Origin: Zingiber officinale | Lineage: Eukaryota > Streptophyta > Magnoliopsida > Zingiberales > Zingiberaceae | NCBI RefSeq assembly: GCF_018446385.1 | Contig: NC_056004.1 | Location: 28,340,492 to 28,404,491, forward strand | Direction of reading: 5' to 3' | Length of the DNA: 64,000 nt | Part shown: positions 44,705 through 57,431 of the stretch, piece after piece | Layout: the number at the start of each line of letters is the position of its first letter | Position numbering within the stretch: the first letter of the stretch is position 1 | Notes under the pieces: generated by a model | What the model was told of the DNA's origin: nothing | Databases searched by the model: none | Seen by the model: the letters and a program-made list of their open reading frames with translations, nothing else | Translations under genes and position numbers: made by a program

Positions 44705-46824
44705 ATGGGTTAGAGAGTGTCAACTCTAATTGAAAGGGTAGTTAACCCAATCATGATGAAGTTGGTACTCTAAGAGCATTTTCGAGGTTATTGTTAACCT
44801 TTGAAAATGATAAGGATTAATGACTTACTCTTGGAAAGAATAAGATGTGCCATAATGTGAGAAGTTTGATTTTAAAATTAAATTGACACAAATTAGGAAA
44901 AGTAAAAGAAATATCAAAATTGGGGTTTGGCATTTTTCTTGAGACATTTTGGGCAATGTAGGATTTAAAACCTTAAGTTAGCTAAGGTTTAAGGATACTT
45001 AGATAGGTAATCTAGGTATTTTCTTTATGCTAATTTGCTATGTTTTTGTTTGCCCGTCATATGTCATGACATCATGTTTATTTTTGCATTCATGCCTTAT
45101 TATGAAAATTACAAAATACCATGTCATGTCATACATACATCATGTAGTCTTAGGAAATTTTTCTTTTAAAAATTATTTATCTTTGATGTATGCCATAATA
45201 CATCATGCATTGTTTTTAATCCCTTGCAAACTAAGGACAAATGTCATTCATTAAAAAGTAACATCCTTGGTGGATGTTCATAGCCTCAAAATGCCTAGAT
45301 AGATATGCATAATCCCTAGATTAGGGCAAAACCAAAGTTTACATCTCACTATAGAACTATAAGGTGACTTGTATGTGGTTTCGTACACATTAAATACAAG
45401 TGAGATGTTAGGATGATGAACAAAACTCAAGATGTTGATTTAGTGTATTCTTTTAAGTTTTAAATTAATCAAAACACATAGTTATGTGTTTTCCAATCAT
45501 TGGGAAAACTAATGTACAAGTCATGTGCATTGAGCCTAAAGAACATGATTGGAAATTGGTTTGAAAATGATTTTAAAATGCTTTTGAAAAACCTTGGTGA
45601 AGACTATCTTTTGATAGTAATCATCATTGAAAAGTTAGACACAAACTAGAAGAAAACACTAAAGTTTTTACAATTTTTCAAGTTTGTGTCAATCTTGGAA
45701 AATAGAAAGTATTTTCATATAAAATATTTTTCCTTGGTAATATATACCCTAAATAATGTCTCCATGAATTTTCATGATTTTTAGAATTTTGTAGAATTTT
45801 CTAGGGGTTTCTGAAGTTGACTGAAATGGAATTTCAACAACTTCAGACCTTCAATCGATCACCCGATCGATTGAAGGGTCTCAATCGATCGAACGATCGA
45901 TTGAGAGTGAGCTTCTCGTGAACAGAAGCTCACTGGATCGATCCACCGATCGATCCACACTATCTGAATCGATCAGTGGATCGATTCAAGCAGGTTCAAT
46001 CGATTGGGACTCAATTCCAATCGATTGGGAATGCTGATTGTGGCTGGGAAAACTTGATTTCAGCATTGTGAACCACCTTTAGTCTAGGTAATCATTCCTT
46101 ACCCCTCAAAACACATTTGTATACAATTATGGAGAGTTTTCATGATGAAAATAAGGATGGATTGGTTAAGGAAGACTAAGTAGAGGTTGAGGTTTAGTTT
46201 CATTATTGAATTTTTGAACCTCAAAACTTCTAAATTTGGGCTTCTAAAGATTTAGGGAATCCTAGTCATTGTTGGTGCAATGACAGAGGTTACGTGCATG
46301 TCTTTAGGGGGAGTTACTCTTTAAGGATATGAAAATCTATTTTTTCATACACCTTGGAAGGTGGTTAACCTTCTTTATCGAAAATGCTCAAGGTTGGGCA
46401 TTTGAATATAATGGAGAGTGGATATCTTCATTATCCAAGTGGTGTATGCTCACGGATGGGCATTTGATGACAATGAAGGGTATAGGACCTTCATTTGAAT
46501 CGTGTGTGAATATACCAAGTGGTATATACTTAAGGATGAGCGTTGAGAATAATGAAGGGTATGAGACCTTCGTTATTGTGTTGTGAACAACGAGTGAAGT
46601 TGTAAACAACGTTAGGTAACTCTTCAAGGACAGAGTTTTTGATGTGTGCCAATAGGGAGAGAATGTGTGGTTAAGTTAGGCCTTCATTACTTAAGAGGGA
46701 TTTTGCCCTCTAGAAAAGGAGGAGAATGAAGGAAACCATCATTCTTACATTGGCATGAAGGAGAGTTGAGGCTATGAGATTAGCCTAACTTAAAGGTATT
46801 GTCAAATATCAAAAAGGGGGAGAT
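44705..46824 (+). mobile_element. Non-coding internal region of element C
   Basis: It is AT-rich, with no credible open frame, homologous in reverse to 25085-27452 of element A. It holds its own small set of GATCGATC palindromes at 45850-46030, outside the LTRs. It ends at the polypurine tract before the 3' LTR. Confidence 0.7.
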
Positions 46825-48394
46825 TGTTGGTGCAATATTCCCTAGATCAAGGTTGACCTGGTTGACTGAGTCTTGATGTTTGAGTTTTGATGTTTGACAA
46901 TACATGTAGACAACACATGGAGATTGTAGGTGCGATTGTTCATGTGGGGAGATTGTGAAGGAGAGTCAAGTAGATCAATGTTGACTGGATACTTGATTGG
47001 AAAATCCTGGTGAGTGAAGCCAGGTGAAAGTTCTGGTGAGTGAAGTCAGGCAGGTGTGGAAAGTCCTAGTGAGTGAAACTAGGCAGAAGAAAATCCTGGT
47101 GAGTGAAGTCAGATAAAAGACCTAGTGAGTGAAGCTTGGCAGTTGGGAAATCCTGGTGAGTGAAGCCAGGTGAAAGACCTAGTGAGTGAAACTAGGCAGT
47201 TGGGAAGTCCTAGAGAGTGAAGTTAGGCAGTAAGGAAAGACCTGGTGAGTGAAGCTAGACAGTTGGGAAGTCCAAATAGGTCAAAGGGATTGACCGGATA
47301 CTTGGCACGAGGAAATTCAGATGGGTCAAGGTTTGACCAGACATCTGGTGAAAGTCTAAGTGGGTCATGAAGGACCGGGCACTTGGCACGAGGAGAAAAG
47401 TCCAAGTGGGTCAAAGGGATTGACCAGACACTTGGTGAGGGAGTCCTGGCAGGTCAAGGATGACCGGATGCTAGGTATGATGTACCAATAGGTCATGATT
47501 GACTGGATGTTGGTTTAGGGGACTTTGGACTTGGTTTTGGGCAAAAACCTTGAGCTGGATCGATCAACTGATCGATTGGCTCATGCCCAATCAATCGGCT
47601 GATCGATTGGGTGAGTCCCCACGACAAGCCTCCTCCCAATCGATCAGTGGATCGATTGGGAGAAGCTCACGATCGCACAAAATGGCTCTGGATCGATCGA
47701 CCGATTGATTCAGAGCCTCCAATCAATCTGCTGATCGATTGGGAGTCGCGATTCTGTGCGATAAGCCCTGGATCGATTGGGCGATCAATCCAGGTAATTC
47801 CCGAGAGCACAGAGGCGCTCTGGATCGATCGGCAGATCGATCCAAAGCCTCCCCAATCGATTGGGAGCAATCCAATTGATTGAGATTCGACCGTTGGCGT
47901 CGTATTTAGCTGTTGGCGAGTGTTTCTCTCGGTAGAACTCTCGGCTTTCTTCTCCAGCGATAACAACGACCACAGAGCTTCTCCACAGTCACTCTCACGC
48001 CAGATCTTGAAGGTTCTTGGAGGCTTTTCCAAGTCAAGAGGCGAATCTACAGCAAGAAGAAGAAGCTAGGGTTAGGGTTTATTGTGTAAACCGTGTAAGC
48101 TTTCCCTTGTATTTGCTTCTCTTTGTTTCTTGTTGTATTGAGAGTATTGTAGGGCTTCTCCGCCTTCGGTAGTTACCGAAAAGGAGTGTTTACATAGTGG
48201 AGGGTGCGTGAGTGTGTGGATCCTTGGATTAGTCACCTCTTCTTGAGGTGGATACCAAGCAAATCTCTAGTGTTAGCATTGAGTGTTGTTTCTTTGTATT
48301 TTCCGCTATATTTCACCATAAGAAACAAGCAACGAAGAGCACGAGATCGCACCGAGCTATTCACCCCCCCTCTAGCTACATTTCGGTCCCAACA
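46825..48394 (+). repeat. 3' LTR of element C
   Basis: It is 1570 bp, matching 41248-42873 apart from a shorter minisatellite (fewer GTGAGTGAAGC units between 47000 and 47270) and scattered substitutions. Palindrome cluster 47556-47885. Confidence 0.9.
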
Positions 48395-48694
48395 ATTCTT
48401 TCTCTTTAACATGATATCAGAATAATCTCTTTTCCCTTTTCTTATTTTTTTGAGACAGAGATTCAATAAATGATGAACTTTTATTTTTAATTACCTCTCC
48501 TCTCTCTTGTCCCTTCTCTTATTTCTCTCTGGAGAACTTTTTGCCTTATAACTATCTCTCTCCTTCTTGATTTTTAATTCCATCGCTCTCTCATCACTTT
48601 TTACACAAGAAAGGGGGAAAGCGATTTTCTCTCCCTTCTTCTTCTTCCTATTGTTGACGCCAACTCGCTGCTACTCTGCCAATGCCAACTCACT

Positions 48695-49234
48695 TAGGGA
48701 TGACAATTTCACCCGAATCCGATGGGTAATCCGACATCCGACCCGAATGGAGGAGGATAGAGGAAATTTTTATACCCGATTATAGTAAATGGATATTCGG
48801 GTATGGATATGGAGGCGGATGTGGTAAAATCCTATCCATACCCTACTCGATACCCGATATATATATAAGCCTCATTTTTATTGGGAAAGAAAAAACTTTA
48901 GCCCACTTTCCGTCTTAAAAAAAAAAGACTTAATTTGTCTCTTTATCTGGTCATCAACACGTATCTCATCTTTTTTTCCACGGAAATGTTCACCTGATCG
49001 AAGGAACGTGAGACGAGGAAGAGTTGACAAGTATATAGAAAATTTTTTTTTTTAAAAAATGAGAATGGTAGGGAGTAATAGGATGATGGGTAGGATATGG
49101 ATACTCGAAACTCAGATGGGTATGAGGATGAGTATGAAAGTTAAAATCCGATGAGTATGGGTATAGATATAATAAATGAGGATGAGTATGGAGGATATGA
49201 AATCCTATCCAAATCTTACCCACTGCCATCCTTA
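48695..49234. mobile_element. hAT-like MITE inside copia G
   Basis: A 540 bp segment has ends TAGGGATGACAATTTCACCC and, on the other strand, TAAGGATGGCAGTGGGTAAG. The flanks AACTCACT (48687-48694) and GACTCATT (49235-49242) are an 8-bp duplication with two changes. The interior repeats GGGTATGGATATGG-type phrases and codes for nothing recognisable. Confidence 0.65.
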
Positions 49235-49619
49235 GACTCATTATTGCTGCATCTTCTCTATCATCCAACCGCTGCTCGAACCAAAGGAGGCACGTCGGCC
49301 ATCACTGAGCTCCTTCTGCTCGGTCGCTTCTTTATTCCATTGTTTCTCCATTGCCGCCAATTCTGCATCAAGGTGTTGCTTCGCCAGAAATTGTTCTCGA
49401 GAAAGCTACTATTGCTCATCTTGTCTGAGGTTGCTGCTCCCGGTGGCTGAAGCTTCTGCCAATTGATGTTTCTGTTACTGCCGATAGGAGGAGGAGTTTC
49501 GACATTCTATTCCACTGCCTGACAACCCTTGCACTTCAACCGAATTACTATTTCAGCCTGCAACTATTGTTACCGCCTAGTTTTCTGCCATTGCTAGCCA
49601 AGGAAGCATCTCCTTCATA

Positions 49620-50749
49620 TACATGCCAAGTTATTTTATTTTAGATGTCAAATACTCAACACCATCAAGGAGGCCAAAAATGAAATTCAAACCGATGTCA
49701 GATTTGTCACATTATTGGTCATACTGGAAATTTATACCCTAAAAGACTTGATTGATCTCGGGTAAAATGTCAAATTTATCTCAAAAATGGACATTTTGGT
49801 ATTCAATGTCCTAGTCAATTTGACTCAAATTTCATTGGTGATCCTACAACCTCAAGACAACTGTCTATTTCATAAGTATATCTTAAAGTCCTCTCGTTTG
49901 TGCCTACTTGTAATAAAACCCAAGAGTTTTCATTTACTGATTGGTAAATTGACACTAGAATAACTCATCATGTCACATCAGATTATAATATCCTTACAGA
50001 CGTGATGTCATATTATGACTCAGATACAGTTCAAGCAAGTGATGGTTCAGGTTTACAAATTGCTAATCTTGGAAATACATATGTTTATTTATCTAATCAA
50101 ACTTTTTATATGTGCAATGTCTTTCATGTTTCATCTATCACTAAAAATTTTCTTTCTACACGTCAGTTTTGTCTTAATAACAATGTTATTTTTGAGTTTC
50201 ATCATAATTATTATCTTATAAAAGATAAATGAACAAATGCTATTGTGTTTTATAGGGGAATCAAAAATGACCTATACTATCTTCAGAGTTCTTTAATCAA
50301 AGCTCTTATTGGTGAACACACAAATAAAGCAGCTTGGAATGCTCGACTTGGTCATCCTTCCCTTCATATTGTTCAGTTAATCATCTAGATATGATTTACC
50401 TACTTTCATTACATCCTCTCCATCTTATTCATGTAGGGTCTGCATAGAATCTAAAAGTCATAAGCTACATTTCTCTTCATTTGATCATATTTCTAATTTT
50501 CCACTTGAAATAATCCATTTTGATATTTGGGTCCCTGCACTTATTTTGTCTAATAAAGGTTTCCAATATTATGTTACCTTCATTGATCATTTTAGTAAAT
50601 ATACTTGACTCTATCCTATGAGAAGGAAATCAAATTTATTTGATATATTCTATAATTTTCAAATTCAAGTTGAACGATATTTTAATCGTAAAATACTCTC
50701 TTTTCATTCTGATTGGAGAGGCGAATATCAAGCTCTCCATCGTCATCTT
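49620..50749 (+). pseudogene. Copia G gag knuckle, protease, integrase (broken)
   Basis: In plus-strand frames interrupted by stops: knuckle CQICHIIGHTGNLYPK (49690-49740, last Cys lost), a second CQIYLKNGHFGIQCP, a degenerate protease entry (IDTRITHHVTSD for the usual D-S-G), pre-integrase AWNARLGHPS (50334-50363) and integrase phrases IIHFDIWVPA, FIDHFSKYT and FHSDWRGEYQ (50510-50735). The longest open part is 50002-50232. RT is absent. Confidence 0.75.
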
Positions 50750-52028
50750 TGTTAGTGCAGGAAACATCCGACGATCGAACATGAGTTTTGATAATGACAA
50801 ATGATTCAAAGTTAATGTTATTTGTGATCTAATGTGTTTGAATGAGTTTGCATAAAAAGTCTTAAGGTATCTTAGGAAAAAGTCTTAGCTGTGGTTAGGC
50901 AAGCAGAAAACCCTAGGGGGTGGTAACCCCAGGCGGAAAGCCTTGGCGGGTCGAGGTCTTCGGGCAAAAGTCCTAGAGTCGAAAACTCTAGGTGAAAATC
51001 TTGGTGTTGTGGATCGGGTGGAAAGTCTGGGTGGGTCGTGGAGAGGGCGTCCAGCGGAAAGACCTGAAGACTTGGGTGCTGAGCAAAAGCCCAGTCGATC
51101 CGGAGGATCGAACTTGCAACAGGTGTACCCTCTTGAGTGGAGTAGGTGAGGACGCGTTCCCCGTTGAGGGAACAGTAGGCATCGATTCGACCTAGGGTTC
51201 CGGTCGAAAATCCGAAGTCAGAACCGGACAGTCCAGTGACTGTCAGATATTCATATTTATGTTATTATTATGTGCTAACTTTGTGTTGCAGAGTATGCTT
51301 GGTATTTTGGGACTAACATATCTTGCAGGGACATAATAGCCTGATTTGCCTCGGACGAACAGTACCCGAGGCGCCCTCCATGGAGCTTGGAGGCTCCTCA
51401 GGTGCAAGAACTGGGGAGTGCGCGTAGCAGAGTTGGAGGCGCCCTCATGGAGTGCTAAGGCGCCTCGGATGGCCTTGGAGGTGCCATCAAGGGCATCAGA
51501 GGCGCCCTCAGGTGGATAGGCTGCGAAGGAGTCAAAGCTCATCCACGCTGCGAATCCGATGGTAATGGAGGTGCCCTCAAGAGGATTGGAGGTGCCCTCA
51601 AGGGGCTTGAAGGTGCCCTCAACGACTTATATAAGGATGTCTCGACCAGCAGTTTGCAACAACATAGTTTTGGCAATCCTTCTTCAGCGCACTGCTAACG
51701 AGACGATCCGGCTGAGCTACAACAAGACCTCGACGACCCGAAGCTGCGAAGTTTCAATTCCTTGTTGTTGGTATAGCTTTTTTAAGTATAATTTTTGTAA
51801 TAATCTCTTGTAACCGTTTGCGTGATTATAGTTGTTGCCCAAAGTAAGCGCTCAACGAGCCTGGGCTTTAGAGTAAGAGTCGCCCCAGGCTCCGAACCAA
51901 GTAAAAGACTTGCTGTTTGTGTTGTTTGTGTTTTATTTTTCGCTGCGTTTATTCGATAAAGTTTTAAACCGAAAAGTGAAAACCATGAGCGTTATTCACC
52001 CCCCCCTCTAGCGCTTTTCAACCCAACA
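50750..52028 (+). repeat. 5' LTR of element D
   Basis: It is 1279 bp, TGTTAGTGCA...ACCCAACA. A GAGGCGCC/GAGGTGCCCTC dyad array (51365-51620) lies 8 bp upstream of a TATA box (TATATAA, 51628-51634) that sits in the 10-bp palindrome CTTATATAAG. Confidence 0.87.
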
Positions 52029-52294
52029 ATTGGTATCAAAACAGGGTCGTTTCGATTTGGTGCAACCACCAATCAAGCATTTTTTTCGTAGTGTTTTTCA
52101 GTTTCTCAGAGTCGATCGGAATCGGTATTATTGCTGTCTTCTGATCTAGTTTTTTCATAATCAAATTTTTTCTCGAAGTTGGTGCAATACCACTCAAGTT
52201 TGTGTGTTTATTTTTTAACCCACACTACTAAATCCAAGAACTAGTCTTGGAACCTGTGTTGTATATCTTTCTGTGTGCGAGATTCATTTTACAA

Positions 52295-53898
52295 ATGGTC
52301 CATCAAGAAGGCTACAGCATAGCCCGCCCTCCGCTCTTCACCGGCGAAGATTTCGGCTACTGGAAAGGCCGAATGGAGTCATACCTCCAGACCCAGTTCG
52401 AGATGTGGATGATCGTCAAGACTGGGATCTCGCTTCTACTCGACAGCTCGGGAAAACCAATTTCGTGCGATAATTGGAACGCAAGTGTAATAAAAAAGGT
52501 CGAAGCTAACATCAAAGCGACGTGCACCCTCCAATGTGGATTAATGAAGGAGGAGCTGAATCGTGTTGGCCCGTTCTCGAGCGCCAAAGAATTGTGGGAA
52601 AAGCTGATCGAGTTGCACGAGGGCACGTCCGACACAAAGGTGAGTAAGCGTGACTTACTGTTTAATAAATTATATAACATTAAAATGTAGGAAGATGAGA
52701 CAGTTAGCTAGCTTCATGGCCGTATACAAAATCTGCTCAACGGACTCCACACAATAGGACAGAAAGTGGAGAACCGCGACACCTAAGGTACACCCTAAAT
52801 GTCTTTCCGAGGAATACCTTGTGGGCATCTATGGTAGATGCTTACAAGGTATCCAAGGATTTATCTTTAATTAAACTTGACGAATTATTTTCTGAATTTG
52901 AATTACATGAACAAATTAATGCTCAATCGTCCGAGAAGGGCATAGCTTTGATTGCAGGTACAAGCAGAGCGAGCGAACCAAAAGCAAGACGTAGAACCGA
53001 ACCAAAGTCAGAAGAAGAATTGGACTCAGACGATGACGATGATGAGATCACAGCCGAACTCGTCAACTTGGTAAGAAAGCTCTACAAAAAGAAGAAGGGC
53101 ATCAAGAAGGTGATCCAGTCCAAGGAGGTTCAACCAAGCTCAAAGGTGAAGTTTGAAGTAACCTGCTACGACTACAACCAAAAGGGCCATATCAAAGTCA
53201 ACTGTCTGAATCAAAAGGATGCAAAGAAGCAAAGAAAGAAAAAAGCTCTGAAGGCAACTTGGGATGAGTCCTCATCAGAAGAGTCCAATGAAGAGCTCGA
53301 ACAGACGAGCTTCCTTACACTGATGACCCGGGACCAAATCAACAAATCTAAAAGTGAGGATGAATCAGAAGCAGAATTAGAGCGAAGCCACGGATCCGTA
53401 TCCGTTTCCGAAGGGCCTAACCCCGCTCTAAGTATCTCTCGGTTGCATAACTTAGTCAATTATCTTTTGCATAAATTAGCTAGATATAATGTTTGGATCA
53501 AATCACTTCTAAAGGAGGTAACATCCCTTAAAGAAGTGACTATCTCCGAATCCTTGACTGACCCTATTTAGACTGAAACCTCGACTCAAGTCCAAAAGCT
53601 TGAGGAGGAGAATTCCAGCCTGAAAACTCAAGTCAAAGATTTGAAGGTCACATTGGAACGGTTTACACTGGGTTCCAAGAATCTTGATCTGATTCTTGGA
53701 AAACAACGAGCCGTTTACAACAGATCCGGATTTAGATTCAAATCTAAAAGAAAATACAAATCATATTTCTCTCTGCTAAATAAAAATAATAACAAATTAG
53801 TCCAAGCATGGGTCCCCAAGTCGAGCTTGATTAATCAAGTTGGACTTGGTCAGTATTGGATCCCCAAGGATCAAGTCTATTTCCTTGATATACCATAT
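52295..53898 (+). pseudogene. Copia gag of element D with TAG stops
   Basis: Opening MVHQEGYSIARPPLFTGEDF, then MKEELNRVGPFSSAKELWE and LHEGTSDTKVSKRDLLFNK. TAG stops occur at 52688-52690, about 52709 and 53569-53571, each where the alignment with element E or the context implies CAG, and there is a frameshift near 52783. The knuckle CYDYNQKGHIKVNC (about 53163-53204) has Tyr for the second Cys. The end reads VQAWVPKSSLINQVGLGQYWIPKDQ, the usual gag/pol linker of SIRE-like elements. Confidence 0.85.
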
Positions 53899-54420
53899 TG
53901 AGGCTATGATCCAGGGGGAGCCAATAGAAAGACCATTATTAGAATTGTTTGATGAATGCTTTGTTTCCTCTGCTCTCATTATATGCTTAGATTAGGATAG
54001 ATTAAGGACATAGGCGTAATTTACACTTGATTGGTTAGTCCTAGGAGTTTTAAAAAGGAAAATTAAATACCCAATTTCTTTGAGCGACTTTGTCTAGAAG
54101 TGGTGGATGATCTCATACCCAAGAAGGCCTAGTGCCTCGTCACAGCCTAGAAGCTAATTCTTGAAATGTGTATTTAATTGACCAAGTGAGAAACCTGAGT
54201 CTAACTCAAATGTAAATTAATCCTGAGACTTAACATGAATCAAAGATAAACCATCTCACAAACTCTATAAGGTTCCTTGATTGATAATTTAGAAATTGGT
54301 GAGATGGACCTAGGTAAAATATAGAATTGAATTAATTAGTTTTAAACAAATAAATTAATCAATTTCATATTAATTAAATAATTTTAAGTTGGTTAACTTG
54401 TGGGTTGACTTGGTTTTTTT

Positions 54421-54993
54421 ACCCTGTTGGCAAGCATTACAGATTATATTTTCTATAATTTTTAATTTGGGTAAACCCCTAACTAAACCATTTTGACTCA
54501 TTTTTTAAATGAGTCTGGTATGAGTGTGACCTAGACTTCTGTGCCACAACTTAGTTTCATCTTGTTGTGTCAGGAGACACTTTAGTGAAGAGGTTGGTAG
54601 GTCAATTGCATAGATATTCTTTTTCCTAATTCCCTTAAGTGTAATTTCAGGATTTTTAACATTTTTAATTAAATACTCAGATTTTGAAAATGTGACTAAG
54701 TACCCAGAGTTACATAACTGACTAATGCTAAGTAAATTAAAATTCAATTTATCAACCAATAGTACTTTTTGAATAATAAAATCGGAACTCAGTTCGATAT
54801 TATCTGTTCCGATTACCTTAAGTTTTCCATTGTTGTCGAATGCAACTGACCCTAAGTTCTTGAGTTGTAGCTTAGTGAATTTCAATCTGTCTCCAATCAT
54901 GTGTCTAGAGCATCCAATATCTAACATCCATTGATCCAAATCTATATGTCCATACACATAAAGTATTTGATTTGGTTCAATTTGATAGATCAA
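54421..54993 (-). pseudogene. Copia protease and pre-integrase of element E
   Basis: The frame is open for about 163 codons: WMLDIGCSRHMIGD (protease; Ile in place of Ser in the D-S-G triad), a beta-rich stretch, and the pre-integrase zinc-binding phrase WHRSLGHTHTRLI, followed by a stop and then CNACQQG (54430-54450). Protease cleaves the element polyprotein; this copy is unlikely to be active. Confidence 0.82.
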
Positions 54994-55079
54994 AAGATAG
55001 TTTGATTGAAATCAGTTCCTTAATATTCCATCTCACTCAGTCTAGATTGTCAAACATATTATTCCTATTGATGATTGTG

Positions 55080-55380
55080 AGATGGTGTTAAGCTATGAAT
55101 TGATTAGATTGATGAAATAAGATTGCTTAATTAAGATTTATTAAATAATTAATATTTATTAAGATTTATTAAATGATTAATTAATATTTATTAAATGATT
55201 AATTAATATTTATTAAGATTTATTAAATGATTAATTAATATTTATTAAGATTTATTAAATAATTAATTAGGATTTATTAAGATTAGCCTTTTTTTAATTG
55301 ATTAATTAAGATTTATTAAGATTAACATTTATTGATTAATTAAGATTTATTAATTGATTAATTCTAAATTTTACTTAAGT
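55080..55380. repeat. AT-rich minisatellite in element E
   Basis: Repeats of taatatttattaagattta-type units with attaatta spacers make a run of about 300 bp that is almost free of G and C. It lies in the linker between gag and protease. D has a shorter AT-rich tract at the same point (54330-54380). Confidence 0.75.
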
Positions 55381-55974
55381 GCATCTCACCTTTTCTAAAT
55401 TATCAATCAAGGAACCTTATAGGTTTTTGTGAGATGGTTAATTTTATCTTTGATTTAGATTATCATCTAAGGATTGATTTACATTTAAATTAGACTCGGG
55501 TTTTATAATCAGTCAATTAAATATTCATTTCAAAGATTGGCTTCCAAGCTGTAGCGAGACACTAGGCCTTCTTGGGTACGGGATCATCCACCACTTCTAG
55601 ATAAAACCTTTCAAAGAAATTGTATATTTTAATTTCCTTTTTGAAACTCCTAGGTCTAACTAGTCAAGTGTAAACCAAGCCTAGGTCCTTATCTAGCCTA
55701 GTCTAAGCATCTATAATAAAGGCAGTAAAAACAAGCATCAAATAAATCTATCTATTGATAAAAATGATTTTTCTATTAACTCCCCCTGGATCATAGCCTC
55801 GATAAAGTCTATCAAGGTAATAGATTTAATCTTTGGGGATCCAATATTGACCATGCCGAACTTGATTAATCAAGTTCGACTTGGGGACTCTTCTTGAACT
55901 AAGTTTCTATTTGAGCATTTTACTAGAGACAAATAAGATCTAAATTTTTATTTAGCCTTAAATCCAAGTCCGGA

Positions 55975-57431
55975 TCAATTGTAGACGATTCTTTGTTTTT
56001 CAAGAATCAAGTCAAGATACTTGGAACCCAAGGTGAACCGTTCCAACATTTTCTTAAGTTCTTTAACTTGAGTTTTCAAATTAGAATTTTCTTCCTCAAG
56101 TTGTTGGACTTGAGTTGAACTTCCATTTTGAACTAGCTCAGTAAAAGGACTTTGTTTAGTCTCCTCCTTAAGGATTGTTACCTCCTTTTGGAGTGACTTG
56201 ACTCGGAGGTTGGATTTGGCTAACTTACACATAAGATAATTAACCTAATTATGCAGTTTAGTTATCTGAGAAGTACTTACAATGGGGTTAGGCCCTTCGG
56301 AAACGGATACAGATCCGTGGCTTCTCTCAGACTCGGTTTCCAGCTCGCTCTCAGTTTCTGATTCGTCAACTTGTTCCTGTGCCATAAGCGCGAGGAAGCT
56401 CATCTGTTCGAGCTCTTTATCAGAATCTTCTAAGGAAGGATCATCTCATGTCACCTGCAGTGCTTTCTTCTTCTTTTGCTTCTTCACTTCTTTTTGGTTC
56501 GGGCAGTTGACTTTGATGTGTCCCTTTTTGTTGCATCCATAGTAGGTTACCTCGAACTTTACTTTTGGACTTGATTGCATCGTCTTGGACTGAATCACCT
56601 TCTTGATGTCCTTCTTGGTGAATCCTTTCTTCTTCTTATAAAGCTTTCATACAAGATTTACGAGTTTGGCTACTATTTCATCGTCGTCATCGTCTTCTGA
56701 GTTTGGTTCTTCTTTGGACTCCGGTTCAGTTCTGCACCTTGCTTTTGCTTCCCATGTTCTACTTGTACCTGCAATCAAGACAATACCTTTCTCGGCCGGA
56801 GTAGTATTAGTCTACTCATGTAACTCAAATTCAGAAAATAATTCATCTAATTTAATTAACGACAAATCCTTAGACACTTTGTAGACACTACCATGGATGC
56901 CCACAAGGTGTTCCTCAGAAATGCATTTAATGCATACTTGATGATGTCGTGATTTTCTACCTTTTGTCCGATCGCGTGGAGTTCATTCAGCAGATCTTGT
57001 ATGCGAGCATGAAGCTGGCTCGCTGACTCACCTTCTTGTATTTTTATATTATATAATTTATTCAAAATTAGATCACGCTTACTTACTTTCGTATCGGAAG
57101 TTCCCTCGTGCAACTCAATCAGCTTCTCCCATAGTTCTTTCGCGCTTGAGAATGGGCCGACTTAGTTCAGTTCTTCTTTGGTTAAGCCACATTAAAGGGT
57201 GTAGGTTGCTTTGACGTATACCTCAATTTTCTTCATTAGAGTTGTGTCCCAGTTCTAGCATGACACTGACTTTCCAGCACCATCAAGTGGAAGTTCGAGA
57301 CCCGTTTGGATAATTATCCACATCTTGACTTGAGTCTTGAGGTAGTACTCCATTCGGCTCTTTCAGTAGCCAAAATCCTCACAAGAGAAGAGGGGAGGAT
57401 GTGCAGTGCTATACCCTTCTTAGTGGGCCAT
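55975..57431 (-). pseudogene. Copia gag of element E with several stops
   Basis: The start matches element D (GYS, FGY, KELWEKLIELHEGTSDTKV) but carries stops, several where D has CAA or TGG (C-to-T or G-to-A changes). The best open part is 57113-56856 (LHARIQDLLNELHAIGQ). The knuckle (about 56525-56570) has Tyr for the first Cys, then C, H and C are kept. The tail (56232-55975) is a coiled-coil-like EEENSNLKTQVKELKKML. Confidence 0.82.

Larger units (their letters stand above)
41248..48394 (+). mobile_element. SIRE-like copia element C, gag-only, non-autonomous
   Basis: A complete insertion with LTRs 41248-42873 and 46825-48394, tRNA-iMet PBS (tggtatcagagc, 42876-42887), a gag region (42999-44704), about 2.1 kb of non-coding internal sequence and a polypurine tract (aaaaagggggagat, 46811-46824). 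Flanks ATTTT (41243-41247) and ATTCT (48395-48399) are a target duplication with one change. No pol is present. It is a subfamily relative of element A in inverted orientation. Confidence 0.9.
48395..50749 (+). mobile_element. Older copia G, body with decayed gag to integrase
   Basis: After the LTR end (48395-48410) comes a PBS-like tgatatcagaa (48412-48422), a leader, a hAT-like MITE (48695-49234), and decayed gag to integrase. It is cut at 50749 by the LTR of element D (possible duplication ATCTT, 50745-50749, whose partner is not in the window). Target for two nested insertions (C and D) and one MITE. Confidence 0.7.
50750..54420 (+). mobile_element. SIRE-like copia element D, 5' half
   Basis: LTR 50750-52028, PBS-like tggtatcaaaac (52031-52042), gag 52295-53898, then non-coding sequence to about 54420. 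The 3' half with pol and LTR is missing. It meets the related element E tail to tail. Confidence 0.82.
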
